From assembly GCA_013375355.1 (NCBI GenBank), contig JABXJV010000548.1:1-29151 (forward strand): 29,151 nucleotides of DNA, in the 5' to 3' direction. Below the pieces are notes generated by a model. It did not search any database, was not told the origin of the DNA, and saw nothing but the letters and a program-made list of their open reading frames with translations. This document shows positions 1-7,164 of the stretch, piece by piece (the stretch's first letter is position 1; every line of letters begins with the position of its first letter). Origin of the DNA: Candidatus Helarchaeota archaeon (lineage in GTDB: Archaea > Asgardarchaeota > Lokiarchaeia > Helarchaeales > JABXJV01). The position numbers and the translations under genes are program-made.

Positions 1-480
1 AATGGAAAAACAATCAAAGGATTCTTGGGAGGATTTGCTGTTGGAGCAATTGGAGGGTATTGGTTAGCTTTAATAAATCCATTAATAAGAGATTTTGCAA
101 TCGCACAAATATTACCACCATTTCCTTGGGTACAATCATTAAAATTAGTTACCCCTGATGAGGTCTTTGGTATTATAGGGTACGATCTGATAACAAATTG
201 GGACATAAGTTATATTTTTAGAATACAATTATTGGCAGTTGGAGCCCCATTAGGGGATCTTCTAGGGTCTTTCTTAAAAAGGAGATGTAAAATCAAGCGT
301 GGAGGACAATTTCCAATGTTGGATCAAGTCGATTTTGTATTGGTTGCAATTGGGCTCTCATACCCACTATTCTGGCTACGCCTGCATTATATACTCGTTT
401 TAATTCTACTTACTCCATTAATAGCTCTACTAGGAAACTGGGTTGCTTATAAAATAGGTAAAAAAACAGTTCCATGGTAG
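1..480 (+). CDS. carS: CDP-archaeol synthase (CarS), 5'-truncated by window edge
   Basis: CarS transfers CTP-derived cytidylate onto digeranylgeranylglyceryl phosphate to give CDP-archaeol, the branch point to archaeal polar lipids, in the cytoplasmic membrane. The reading frame is open from base 1, and the visible part begins with NGKTIKGF, a family motif, so the true start lies upstream and the TTG at 25 is internal. Visible residues 85-95 read GDLLGSFLKRR and about 106-112 read MLDQVDF, both hallmark CarS stretches. The C-terminus ends with NWVAYKIGKKTVPW, matching the family's N-x-x-AY-x-x-G-x-K-x-x-PW ending. Hydrophobic membrane segments lie near the start and at visible residues about 112-145. 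With 159 residues visible and a usual length near 170-180, only the first helix is missing. It converges on guaA subunit B with 27 bases between the stops. The family call is confident; activity is inferred. Confidence 0.93.
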   Translation, partial: NGKTIKGFLGGFAVGAIGGYWLALINPLIRDFAIAQILPPFPWVQSLKLVTPDEVFGIIGYDLITNWDISYIFRIQLLAVGAPLGDLLGSFLKRRCKIKRGGQFPMLDQVDFVLVAIGLSYPLFWLRLHYILVLILLTPLIALLGNWVAYKIGKKTVPW

Positions 481-507
481 CTTTTATATTATTATTTTAT
501 CATTCAC

Positions 508-1446
508 TCATTCAAATTCAATTGTAGAGGGAGGTTTCGTTGTAATATCATATAGTACTCTTGTTATGTTGGGTAATTCTGTAGTAATGCGATTTTTAAT
601 TTTTTCTAATACATCCCATGGTATTTTTGTGGGAGTCGCAGTCATTGCATCGGTTGAATTAATTACTCTTATAACGACAATATTTCCATAAATTCTAGTC
701 CCATCCTTTGTAACTCCGGTAGCTTTGTCATTTAAAAGAACTGCAAAGGCTTGAAAACTCGCAATATTTTTTGTTTCTTCTTCCACAATCAAGGAAGCTT
801 TTCGAACGGTTCTAATTTTCTCAGGAGTAATTTCTCCAAGAGTTCGAACTGATAATCCCGGACCTGGAAATGGTTTTCGTTCAACAACCTCATTAGGAAG
901 ACCTAAAGCTTTTGCTACTTTTCGAACTTCGGGTTTAAATAAGTCAATTACTGGTTCCACAATTTGAAATCCAAATTTAGATAATGGATTAATTCCGATC
1001 TGTTCTAAAACATTATGTTGAGTTTTTACTCCCTTAGTTGTTTCAATTACATCAGCAGCAATTGTTCCCTGTAAAACAATTTTTATTTTTGAATCTTTGG
1101 CTATTGTTGTGAATGTATTGTAAAAAGTTTCACGAAATTTTTTCCTTTTTTCTTCGGGATCAGTTAAACCTTTCATAGCATCAAAAAAATCTTTTTTAAC
1201 ATCATAGATTGTTAAATTAATTCCAATTTTTTTGAAAATATCTTTTACTGCTTCGGGCTCTCCTTGTCTCATCAAACCGTCATCTAGAAAAATTACTTTT
1301 AATTTATCACCTAATATTTTATGACCTAAGATTGCAGTAACTGAGCTATCTACACCTCCAGAAGCTGCAACAATAGCTTCTTTATCTCCAATTTCTTTTT
1401 TCAACCAATCAATTTTTTCTTTTATAAAGTTTTGTGCGTTAAACAT
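508..1446 (-). CDS. guaAB: GMP synthase, ATP pyrophosphatase subunit B (archaeal two-subunit type)
   Basis: This is the PP-loop ATPase half of GMP synthase. It adenylates XMP and uses ammonia from a separate glutaminase subunit to form GMP in the cytosol. The 312-residue protein has the PP-loop SGGVDSS at residues 29-35, a DDGLMRQGE stretch near 55-63, LQGTIAADVIE near 125-135 and the XMP-binding KPFPGPGLSVR at 191-201. The end, DITTKPPSTIEFE, matches the conserved C-terminus of the family. No amidotransferase domain is fused, as expected for archaea, and the glutaminase partner is not in this window. The ATG is preceded at 8 bases by a good Shine-Dalgarno sequence (TGAGGT). It lies 62 bases downstream of the 261-residue gene in the same direction, but as a housekeeping gene it probably has no functional link to it. 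Confidence 0.95.
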   Translation of the reverse strand: MFNAQNFIKEKIDWLKKEIGDKEAIVAASGGVDSSVTAILGHKILGDKLKVIFLDDGLMRQGEPEAVKDIFKKIGINLTIYDVKKDFFDAMKGLTDPEEKRKKFRETFYNTFTTIAKDSKIKIVLQGTIAADVIETTKGVKTQHNVLEQIGINPLSKFGFQIVEPVIDLFKPEVRKVAKALGLPNEVVERKPFPGPGLSVRTLGEITPEKIRTVRKASLIVEEETKNIASFQAFAVLLNDKATGVTKDGTRIYGNIVVIRVINSTDAMTATPTKIPWDVLEKIKNRITTELPNITRVLYDITTKPPSTIEFE

Positions 1447-1454
1447 AAGTATTT

Positions 1455-1460
1455 ACCTCA
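1455..1460 (-). promoter_or_regulatory. Shine-Dalgarno site of guaA subunit B
   Basis: On the minus strand the bases read TGAGGT, complementary to the 3' end of archaeal 16S rRNA, with 8 bases to the ATG at 1446. This supports that start codon. Confidence 0.6.
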
Positions 1461-1508
1461 AAAATTCGAAAAATTAGATAATTATTTCTATAATTTATTT
1501 ATTTAATT

Positions 1509-2294
1509 CTAAATATTTTTTTGGGTTTGAATTAATTTATGTAATTCCGGTAAAAATATGTCACTTTTTTGAGGTTCTGATATTTTTTCAGTTACAGAAG
1601 AAACCTTCATTCCAGGAATATTTATTTCCAATGGAAAATCTTCTTTATTTATTTCTCCTGAACAAATATATCCAAAATTAAAAGTATCTTTAGCCAATTC
1701 AGGTATAATTTTCCAGATTTGGTAAGTTTTTTTATCTTTAATTTCTGAAGTTTTTTGTATTGATTTTGGCATCTTTTTAATAATTTTCAGATTTTTAGGG
1801 ATTGTTTCTTTAACAAAAAGTTCTGAAACATGCTCATAAAATTTTAAGTAAAAACTAACTATTTTTTCATTTCTGTCTATAATAGGTTCGACAATTTTTA
1901 CAATATCCATTACAGGTTTCTTTTTCTTCTTAGCTTTAATTGAGACTTTATTAAGAATGTAAAAATTTGGTTCAATTTCGGGTTTTGGCACTACAACCGG
2001 TTTGGTTATCGGTTTTATTTTTATTTTTTTCTCTTTTCTTTTAACTTTTTTTATTTTTACTGGTTTAATTTTTTCTGGTTTTACTTTTTTTGCTTTGATT
2101 TTTTTAGGTTCTATTTTACGAGCTGATTTTAATCTCAAAGCTCTCCAAATTCGTTTATAAGCAGCAAATGTAGATTTTGTAATGTAATGTTTATTTAACT
2201 CGTTGAATTCTTTAGAATTTTTATAATCAAATGGATTTATTTTATTTAAAACAAACCATCTTTTTTCATAATTTAATCTAGTCTTTTTATTCAT
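1509..2294 (-). CDS. Lys-rich protein with C-terminal beta domain shared with the giant membrane protein
   Basis: Function is not recognised. The 261 residues fall into three parts: a helical N-terminus (about 1-58, rich in aromatic and basic residues), a very Lys/Pro-rich linker (about 58-108), and a C-terminal domain (about 110-255). That domain aligns along its whole length with residues about 1677-1830 of the 1836-residue protein at 11005-16515. Shared blocks include KETIPKNLKI versus KEIIPENLKI, and IWKIIPELAKDTFNFGYICSG versus IWKIVPELARDTFEFGYICSG. Alternating hydrophobic residues suggest a beta sandwich. There is no signal peptide or membrane helix, so it is probably cytosolic. The linker could bind nucleic acid or anionic lipid, but that is a guess. 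It begins 39 bases after the coiled-coil gene in the same direction, so the two may be co-transcribed. Shared domain: high confidence; role: unknown. Confidence 0.85.
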   Translation of the reverse strand: MNKKTRLNYEKRWFVLNKINPFDYKNSKEFNELNKHYITKSTFAAYKRIWRALRLKSARKIEPKKIKAKKVKPEKIKPVKIKKVKRKEKKIKIKPITKPVVVPKPEIEPNFYILNKVSIKAKKKKKPVMDIVKIVEPIIDRNEKIVSFYLKFYEHVSELFVKETIPKNLKIIKKMPKSIQKTSEIKDKKTYQIWKIIPELAKDTFNFGYICSGEINKEDFPLEINIPGMKVSSVTEKISEPQKSDIFLPELHKLIQTQKNI

Positions 2295-2333
2295 CTTTTA
2301 TATCCCTTTAAAAAAATAAGGAGGTGGTTAAAA

Positions 2334-4703
2334 TCAACTTGCTATTAATTCATTTGTTTTAATGACCAAATGTGCATCGGTTTTCTTAGAAGCTGAAATT
2401 ATTATTTGATATTTTTTTCCTGCAGAATTTACAAGATCAACTTTGAAATTAGCGCCTTTACCGTTTAACCAAACCCATTTAGCTAGGTCTTGAATTTCCA
2501 CAAATCTATTTAGTGTAGATTTTTCAACAATAGTTTGTTCATCCCAATCAATCAATGTCAACGGTTGATATTTTTTGATGGAAAATGGTCCATCTTTAGG
2601 ATAAGCTTCATCAGACGGTGTTAATTCTGTGTATTTGGTATTTAAAATGTTTAATTTAGGCATATCCATTAGATTTTCTAGTATTGCTGATTTTTTTGAT
2701 TCCCAAGGGTCATAAGTTAGAGTATTTTCAACTAACCTTATGTAAAATGATTTAGGCTTTAAATCGTTGTATAGTGGGCGGATTTTATTGAAAAGCTCGA
2801 AGTTTTTAGATTTGTATATGTATAAATATAGAAGTGAGAGTAAAAATCCAGCTTCTTCCTTATTTTTTTCTCTATGTTTGTCTATGTTATCAATGCATAT
2901 GTCAAAAAATTCATTGATTGAAGATATGTCTGAAAGTTTTTGAAGTTCTATATACATATTGCTTTCAAAAATGTCTTCTAATTCTATAAAACTTAATGGA
3001 TTCAATTTTTGTTCAATTTTTAGGACAAAGTCGTCTTTTTCCTCTTTAATGCTAATATACCCTTTTTTACTTAGATCATCAAGTAGTGTTCTAGTTACTA
3101 CCTCATCAATTTTATAAAGGTCCTGAACTTTGCTTAAGCTAGTTTCCCCTTCATTATTGATTAAATAAAGTAGCTGATACTTTGGACTCTTCTCTAAGAA
3201 TTGAATAACATCATCCAATTCCATCCTCAGTTTTTCACTAATTTCATCAAATTCTTTTTTTATGTCATTTTTAATTGCATCTATATCTACTTCTTCCTTC
3301 TCTACTATTTGTGATTGCATATTTTTTACTTCTTGATCCTTTTTGTTGAGCTGTTCTGTAAGAGATTCTATTTCTGATGTCTTTCCTTCTAATTCTTTAG
3401 TTGTCTCTTTTTGTACATTATCTAATTTTTTTTCTTTTTCATCTATTTGTTTTTTAAGCAATTCTAATTCAGAGGATTTTTCTTCCAACTGTTTTCCCAA
3501 TTCTGCGTCTTTTCCTGTTAATTGTTTTTTAAGCGTTTCTAATTCAGAACTTTTTTCTTCCAATTGTTTTTCCAATTCCTCTTCTGTTTCCTCTAATTTG
3601 TCTCGGAGCAATTTTAATTCAGTGGTTTTATCTTTCAACATTTGTTCCAATTCCGCTTGAACTTCATCTTTAAATTTCTCGGATTCGGTGGCTTTTGCTT
3701 CTAATTCTTGTCTAGTTTTATCAATTACTCCCGTTAATTCTTGCTCACGTTCAGCAAGTTTTGATTTAATATCATCAGATTCTGATGATTTCTGCTCCAA
3801 CTCTTCCTTTGTCTTTTGAATTTGTTCTTCCAATTCCTTTTGTCTTTTTTGAAGTTCTTTTTTACTTAAACCCGATTCCTCTTTTAATGCTTCAAGTTCT
3901 TCTTCTCGTTTTTTAAGACTATCCTTAATTTTCTGCGATTCGGCCTCTCGGTCTGCTAATTCTTTTTGAAGTTCTTGTTTTACTGACTCTAGCTCCTCTT
4001 CCCGTTTATCAAGTTTTTCCTTTATTTTTGCAGCTTCTTCGGATTTATCTGCTAACTCTTGTTCTCTTAGTTCAAGTTGTTCTTTAATCCATTTAGATGT
4101 GGAAGCAAGTTTTTCTACTTCCTCCTCAGCTGCTTTAATTTGTCCTTTTAATTTATTAAGAGAATCTAACAGCATTTTGTAGTTACTTGATAACTCAGTT
4201 TTTATTTCTTCAGACATTCCTGAAACATTTTGATTTAATTTTTCAGTACTATCTTCTAGTTGTGGAACGAGTTTTTCTCTCATGAATACAAGAGATTCCA
4301 TTTGTTCAAGTTTAAATGGAGTTTGACCTATTGTATCATCAAAAACACTTTGAGCTTCACTTATTCTTTTCCTCAATTTGATGCGTAAATCCTCAAGCTC
4401 GTTTTTGAATTCTTCTTTTTTCGATTTTTTAACAAGTGAATCCAAAAATTTCATTGCTGGGGTGAATTTATCGTAAAATTCATCTGCAAGATAATCCATA
4501 CTCGCTTCGACAATCTGGCTGAGGTCTAGTTGGTTTATAAAATCTTGAGTTTCTTTACTTTTTGCTTGAATCTGCGCAAATAATTTCTTTAGAGAGTCTA
4601 AATTTGCATCGAATAAACCTACCGACTTTAATTCGATTTCTGATTCGGATAATGTCTCAATTTTTTTAATTAATTCATTTACTTCTTCCATTTTTTTAAT
4701 CAC
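2334..4703 (-). CDS. Long coiled-coil protein with winged-helix domain
   Basis: Function is not recognised. The 789 residues comprise a helical N-terminal part (1-180) with a module near 72-135 that resembles a repeated module in the neighbouring GTPase protein. A long coiled coil (about 180-495) follows, with repeating units such as EEKSSELE-LKKQ and KREEELE. Next come a winged-helix-like domain (about 495-565; KYQLLYLINNEGE...SLSKVQDLY...LLDDLSKKGYISI), a helical segment (570-690) and a C-terminal, beta-rich piece (705-789). There is no signal peptide or membrane helix. The frame opens with GTG at 4703, and an in-frame ATG lies at codon 5 (4691). A TATA-like site about 30 bases upstream fits a short or absent leader. 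Hits to SMC, myosin or golgin families would reflect heptads only. A cytosolic scaffold or tether is plausible, not shown. Confidence 0.88.
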   Translation of the reverse strand: MIKKMEEVNELIKKIETLSESEIELKSVGLFDANLDSLKKLFAQIQAKSKETQDFINQLDLSQIVEASMDYLADEFYDKFTPAMKFLDSLVKKSKKEEFKNELEDLRIKLRKRISEAQSVFDDTIGQTPFKLEQMESLVFMREKLVPQLEDSTEKLNQNVSGMSEEIKTELSSNYKMLLDSLNKLKGQIKAAEEEVEKLASTSKWIKEQLELREQELADKSEEAAKIKEKLDKREEELESVKQELQKELADREAESQKIKDSLKKREEELEALKEESGLSKKELQKRQKELEEQIQKTKEELEQKSSESDDIKSKLAEREQELTGVIDKTRQELEAKATESEKFKDEVQAELEQMLKDKTTELKLLRDKLEETEEELEKQLEEKSSELETLKKQLTGKDAELGKQLEEKSSELELLKKQIDEKEKKLDNVQKETTKELEGKTSEIESLTEQLNKKDQEVKNMQSQIVEKEEVDIDAIKNDIKKEFDEISEKLRMELDDVIQFLEKSPKYQLLYLINNEGETSLSKVQDLYKIDEVVTRTLLDDLSKKGYISIKEEKDDFVLKIEQKLNPLSFIELEDIFESNMYIELQKLSDISSINEFFDICIDNIDKHREKNKEEAGFLLSLLYLYIYKSKNFELFNKIRPLYNDLKPKSFYIRLVENTLTYDPWESKKSAILENLMDMPKLNILNTKYTELTPSDEAYPKDGPFSIKKYQPLTLIDWDEQTIVEKSTLNRFVEIQDLAKWVWLNGKGANFKVDLVNSAGKKYQIIISASKKTDAHLVIKTNELIAS

Positions 4704-4730
4704 TTTAATATTTCTTAATTTTGAATAGTT

Positions 4731-4740
4731 ATTTAAATTT
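4731..4740 (-). promoter_or_regulatory. TATA-like element upstream of the coiled-coil gene
   Basis: The minus strand reads AAATTTAAAT, centred about 32 bases before the GTG at 4703. Archaeal transcription starts about 25-27 bases after the TATA centre, which would place the 5' end within a few bases of the GTG. AT-rich surroundings make chance matches common. Confidence 0.35.
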
Positions 4741-4827
4741 CCATAAGCTTATAAGGTATTACCTTAAATTTGATACTAGTTTTAATCCATAATTTTTTTA
4801 ATTTTCATAATTTTTAAATTTTTGAGG

Positions 4828-7101
4828 TTATAAAAAAAACCCTCTAGAGATTTCATAGATTTTTTGTGAAAGTTGGGGAATATTTTTTTGTATTAATTTC
4901 TCACTTTGAGGTCTTTTAGAATAGACCAAAAGGTAATAAATTTTTTCCTTGAAAGAGAATTTTTGAAAATAAATTTTTCCCTTTCCTAATTTTAATTCAC
5001 CTTCAATATCAATAATCGTCTTCTCTGGAACAGTATCAGTTTCTTCTTTAGCCCAACTATTAACAAAGAAGTGCAGCGCTTCATTTGCAACGCGTAAGTT
5101 TGCCACATTTCCATACTGTTCAAGAATAAAGAAATTTTCTTCTAGGAGTATGACTGCAGAAGATAACGTTTTCTTCATAAAGTTTTTTAATAGGTTTCTA
5201 AATACATTTTCAACTTTTACTATCCTTTTAAGACCTTCTGAAAAACATACTAATATTGACCAATAGTCATAAATGGAAGTTTCAAAAAATGTAACATCCT
5301 TTATCTTTTTAAAACGTTCTTTTATTTCATTAATTTTAGATTGGATTTCTTTCTGGTTTAATTGTTCGGGATCTAGTTTATGAATTTGAATGAGAATTTT
5401 AGATGGATCTATAGAATTAATTTCTGGTAAATCTAATAATTGTTTAAAATATGAGATAGATTCATCGATAGTATCTTCTTGAACATCGATAAAGAAAAAG
5501 ATTAGATCTATTTCAGTAAAACACTGATCTGACCTTAAAATATAATCACTTCTATAAATATCTTGTCCACCATAATCCCAAATGCTGAACTCATATCCCA
5601 AAATATTCAAAATTTTTCTAGATATCCCTTTTGTGGGTTTGAGTTGATGAATGGTACTGAATTTTTTTTGTAACACTTCTAAAAAAGAGGTTTTTCCAGC
5701 AGCACCAAGACCAAGTAATGCTATTTTCTTTATTAATGGTTCTTCTTCATGTATTATTTCAGGTTCTGTAATTATTTCTTCTTCTATTTCTAATTTTTTA
5801 ATCAATTCCTTGAGAGCTGGACTCTTCTCTTCTAATTCTTTTAAAATTCTTCCTAAATCAGAACTCATATCTTCTAATTCTGTTAAATATCTATTTGAGA
5901 CTATCATAGCAATATTTTGAAGATATTTTAAGACATTTTTCACCTCTTTAGGAATATGACCTGACTTAATCGTAATCTTTTTTAATGCCGCTCTAAATTC
6001 AGAAAAAAGCGAAATTACATTTTTATTATCAAATTCAATTCGTTTGAGTGGCTCCACAGAGTGCTGAATAACTTCATTTAACTTTTTTTGAGTTTTAATA
6101 ATGTTTTGTTTAAAATGTTCTCTAAAACTTTCCGTTTTTTCAATATTTTCTTCATTAACTTTATTAGATACCTCTTGAAAAGATTTCAATAGAGGATCAA
6201 AATAGTCATAGAAAATATCATTTAAAAGATCAAGATCTTCCTGAAAAATTACACCAAAAGATAATTCTTCAAAAAAAACATCGATCTCTCTAATGGCTTT
6301 GAAAGCTTCTGAAGTAAAGCGTTTTAAATTTTCTAGAGTTTCTGAAAATACTACAATTGAATTCAATATAACTTTAATTTCTTCACGATTATTAAGAGCA
6401 ACTAATTCCTTTAGTTGATCTATAATTTCGAGATATTCTACCTTTTTTGAGTTGAGTTTACTATAAACAGCTTCTAATTGTTCCTTATTTTCTATAACTT
6501 TTTCTTCTGTAGGTTCAATTGAATTTAAAAAAATCTCTAACTCTTTTTTAATGGTTTTAAATTCAGTTTTTTTTTCTCTTCTATTGTCATTGATGTAATA
6601 TAGTGGCCCAATTAGAAAAAGGTAAATATCATCCGACTTCTTCATAATTTCAGGAGGAACGTTCTCAAAAATCTCCCCTAATTGACCAAGTGAGTTATAA
6701 ATTTTAGATAACCGATTTTGACTTATATCTTTGAATTTATCAAAGGGACCAACTATTTCTGGGGTTTTTTCGATTATTTTATTTAGGAAATCTTGGAATT
6801 TATCAATATTTAGTTTTAAATGTAAGGAAAAATCTTGAACTTCAGCAGAAACCTCCTCAATATCTTTTGACAGCTCGAATGAAGAGTTAATAAATGGTAC
6901 AAAATTTGTCAGAATTTCTTTTTTTAGTATCAATAAATCTTCTTTAAAAATTGCCCCCAAACTTAATTCTTTGATTTTTTCTTCAGCTCGTTCAACTATA
7001 TAATAAATTTTATTAACTATCTTCTCAGAATTAATCAAATTTTCTTTAACTGGTTTGAGCGAGCTTAATTCAAATTCATATTTAGCAAACTCTAATTTCA
7101 A
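4828..7101 (-). CDS. Rag/Gtr-like small GTPase fused to N-terminal helical-rod repeats
   Basis: The 757 residues combine a helical N-terminal region (1-440) with a small GTPase (about 457-625) and a C-terminal domain (about 630-757). GTPase motifs are G1 GLGAAGKTS at 464-472, switch-I Thr490, G3 WDYGGQD at 508-514, G4 HKLD at 574-577 and a G5-like TSIYD at 608-612. WDxGGQD plus HKxD, and the run ETSIYDYWSILVCFSEGLKRI followed by a segment like Rag's (VILLEENFFIL), point to the Rag/Gtr family, whose C-terminal roadblock domain mediates dimerisation. Eukaryotic Rags sense nutrients at the lysosome; the role here is unknown. The N-terminal half holds two copies of a roughly 120-residue module (near 46-165 and 279-400). 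The start is TTG: an in-frame stop lies 18 bases upstream and no Met occurs near the beginning. No lipidation motif or membrane helix is seen, so it is probably cytosolic. Confidence 0.9.
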   Translation of the reverse strand: MKLEFAKYEFELSSLKPVKENLINSEKIVNKIYYIVERAEEKIKELSLGAIFKEDLLILKKEILTNFVPFINSSFELSKDIEEVSAEVQDFSLHLKLNIDKFQDFLNKIIEKTPEIVGPFDKFKDISQNRLSKIYNSLGQLGEIFENVPPEIMKKSDDIYLFLIGPLYYINDNRREKKTEFKTIKKELEIFLNSIEPTEEKVIENKEQLEAVYSKLNSKKVEYLEIIDQLKELVALNNREEIKVILNSIVVFSETLENLKRFTSEAFKAIREIDVFFEELSFGVIFQEDLDLLNDIFYDYFDPLLKSFQEVSNKVNEENIEKTESFREHFKQNIIKTQKKLNEVIQHSVEPLKRIEFDNKNVISLFSEFRAALKKITIKSGHIPKEVKNVLKYLQNIAMIVSNRYLTELEDMSSDLGRILKELEEKSPALKELIKKLEIEEEIITEPEIIHEEEPLIKKIALLGLGAAGKTSFLEVLQKKFSTIHQLKPTKGISRKILNILGYEFSIWDYGGQDIYRSDYILRSDQCFTEIDLIFFFIDVQEDTIDESISYFKQLLDLPEINSIDPSKILIQIHKLDPEQLNQKEIQSKINEIKERFKKIKDVTFFETSIYDYWSILVCFSEGLKRIVKVENVFRNLLKNFMKKTLSSAVILLEENFFILEQYGNVANLRVANEALHFFVNSWAKEETDTVPEKTIIDIEGELKLGKGKIYFQKFSFKEKIYYLLVYSKRPQSEKLIQKNIPQLSQKIYEISRGFFL

Positions 7102-7134
7102 ATAAAGACCATTCCATTATAGGAATTCTATTGC

Positions 7135-7160
7135 AAAAATAAAAAAAAATTAAAAAAATA
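7135..7160 (-). terminator. Oligo-T terminator after the 720-residue gene
   Basis: Read on the minus strand, the sequence just after the stop at 7165 is a run of T-rich blocks, the usual signal for intrinsic termination in archaea. It suggests that the 720-residue gene and the downstream GTPase gene are largely separate transcripts. Confidence 0.4.
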
Positions 7161-7164
7161 TAAT

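Noticed and set aside
1509..2294. Transposase or integrase-like N-terminus in the 261-residue protein
   Set aside because: The basic aromatic helices are superficially similar, but no catalytic residues, terminal repeats or target duplications were seen.
3343..3660. Ser/Asn/Phe-rich reading frame on the plus strand
   Set aside because: This is the antisense shadow of the coiled-coil gene, with the same low-complexity origin.
2334..4703. SMC/Rad50-like ATPase
   Set aside because: The coiled coil is long, but no Walker A, Walker B or signature motif exists at either end.
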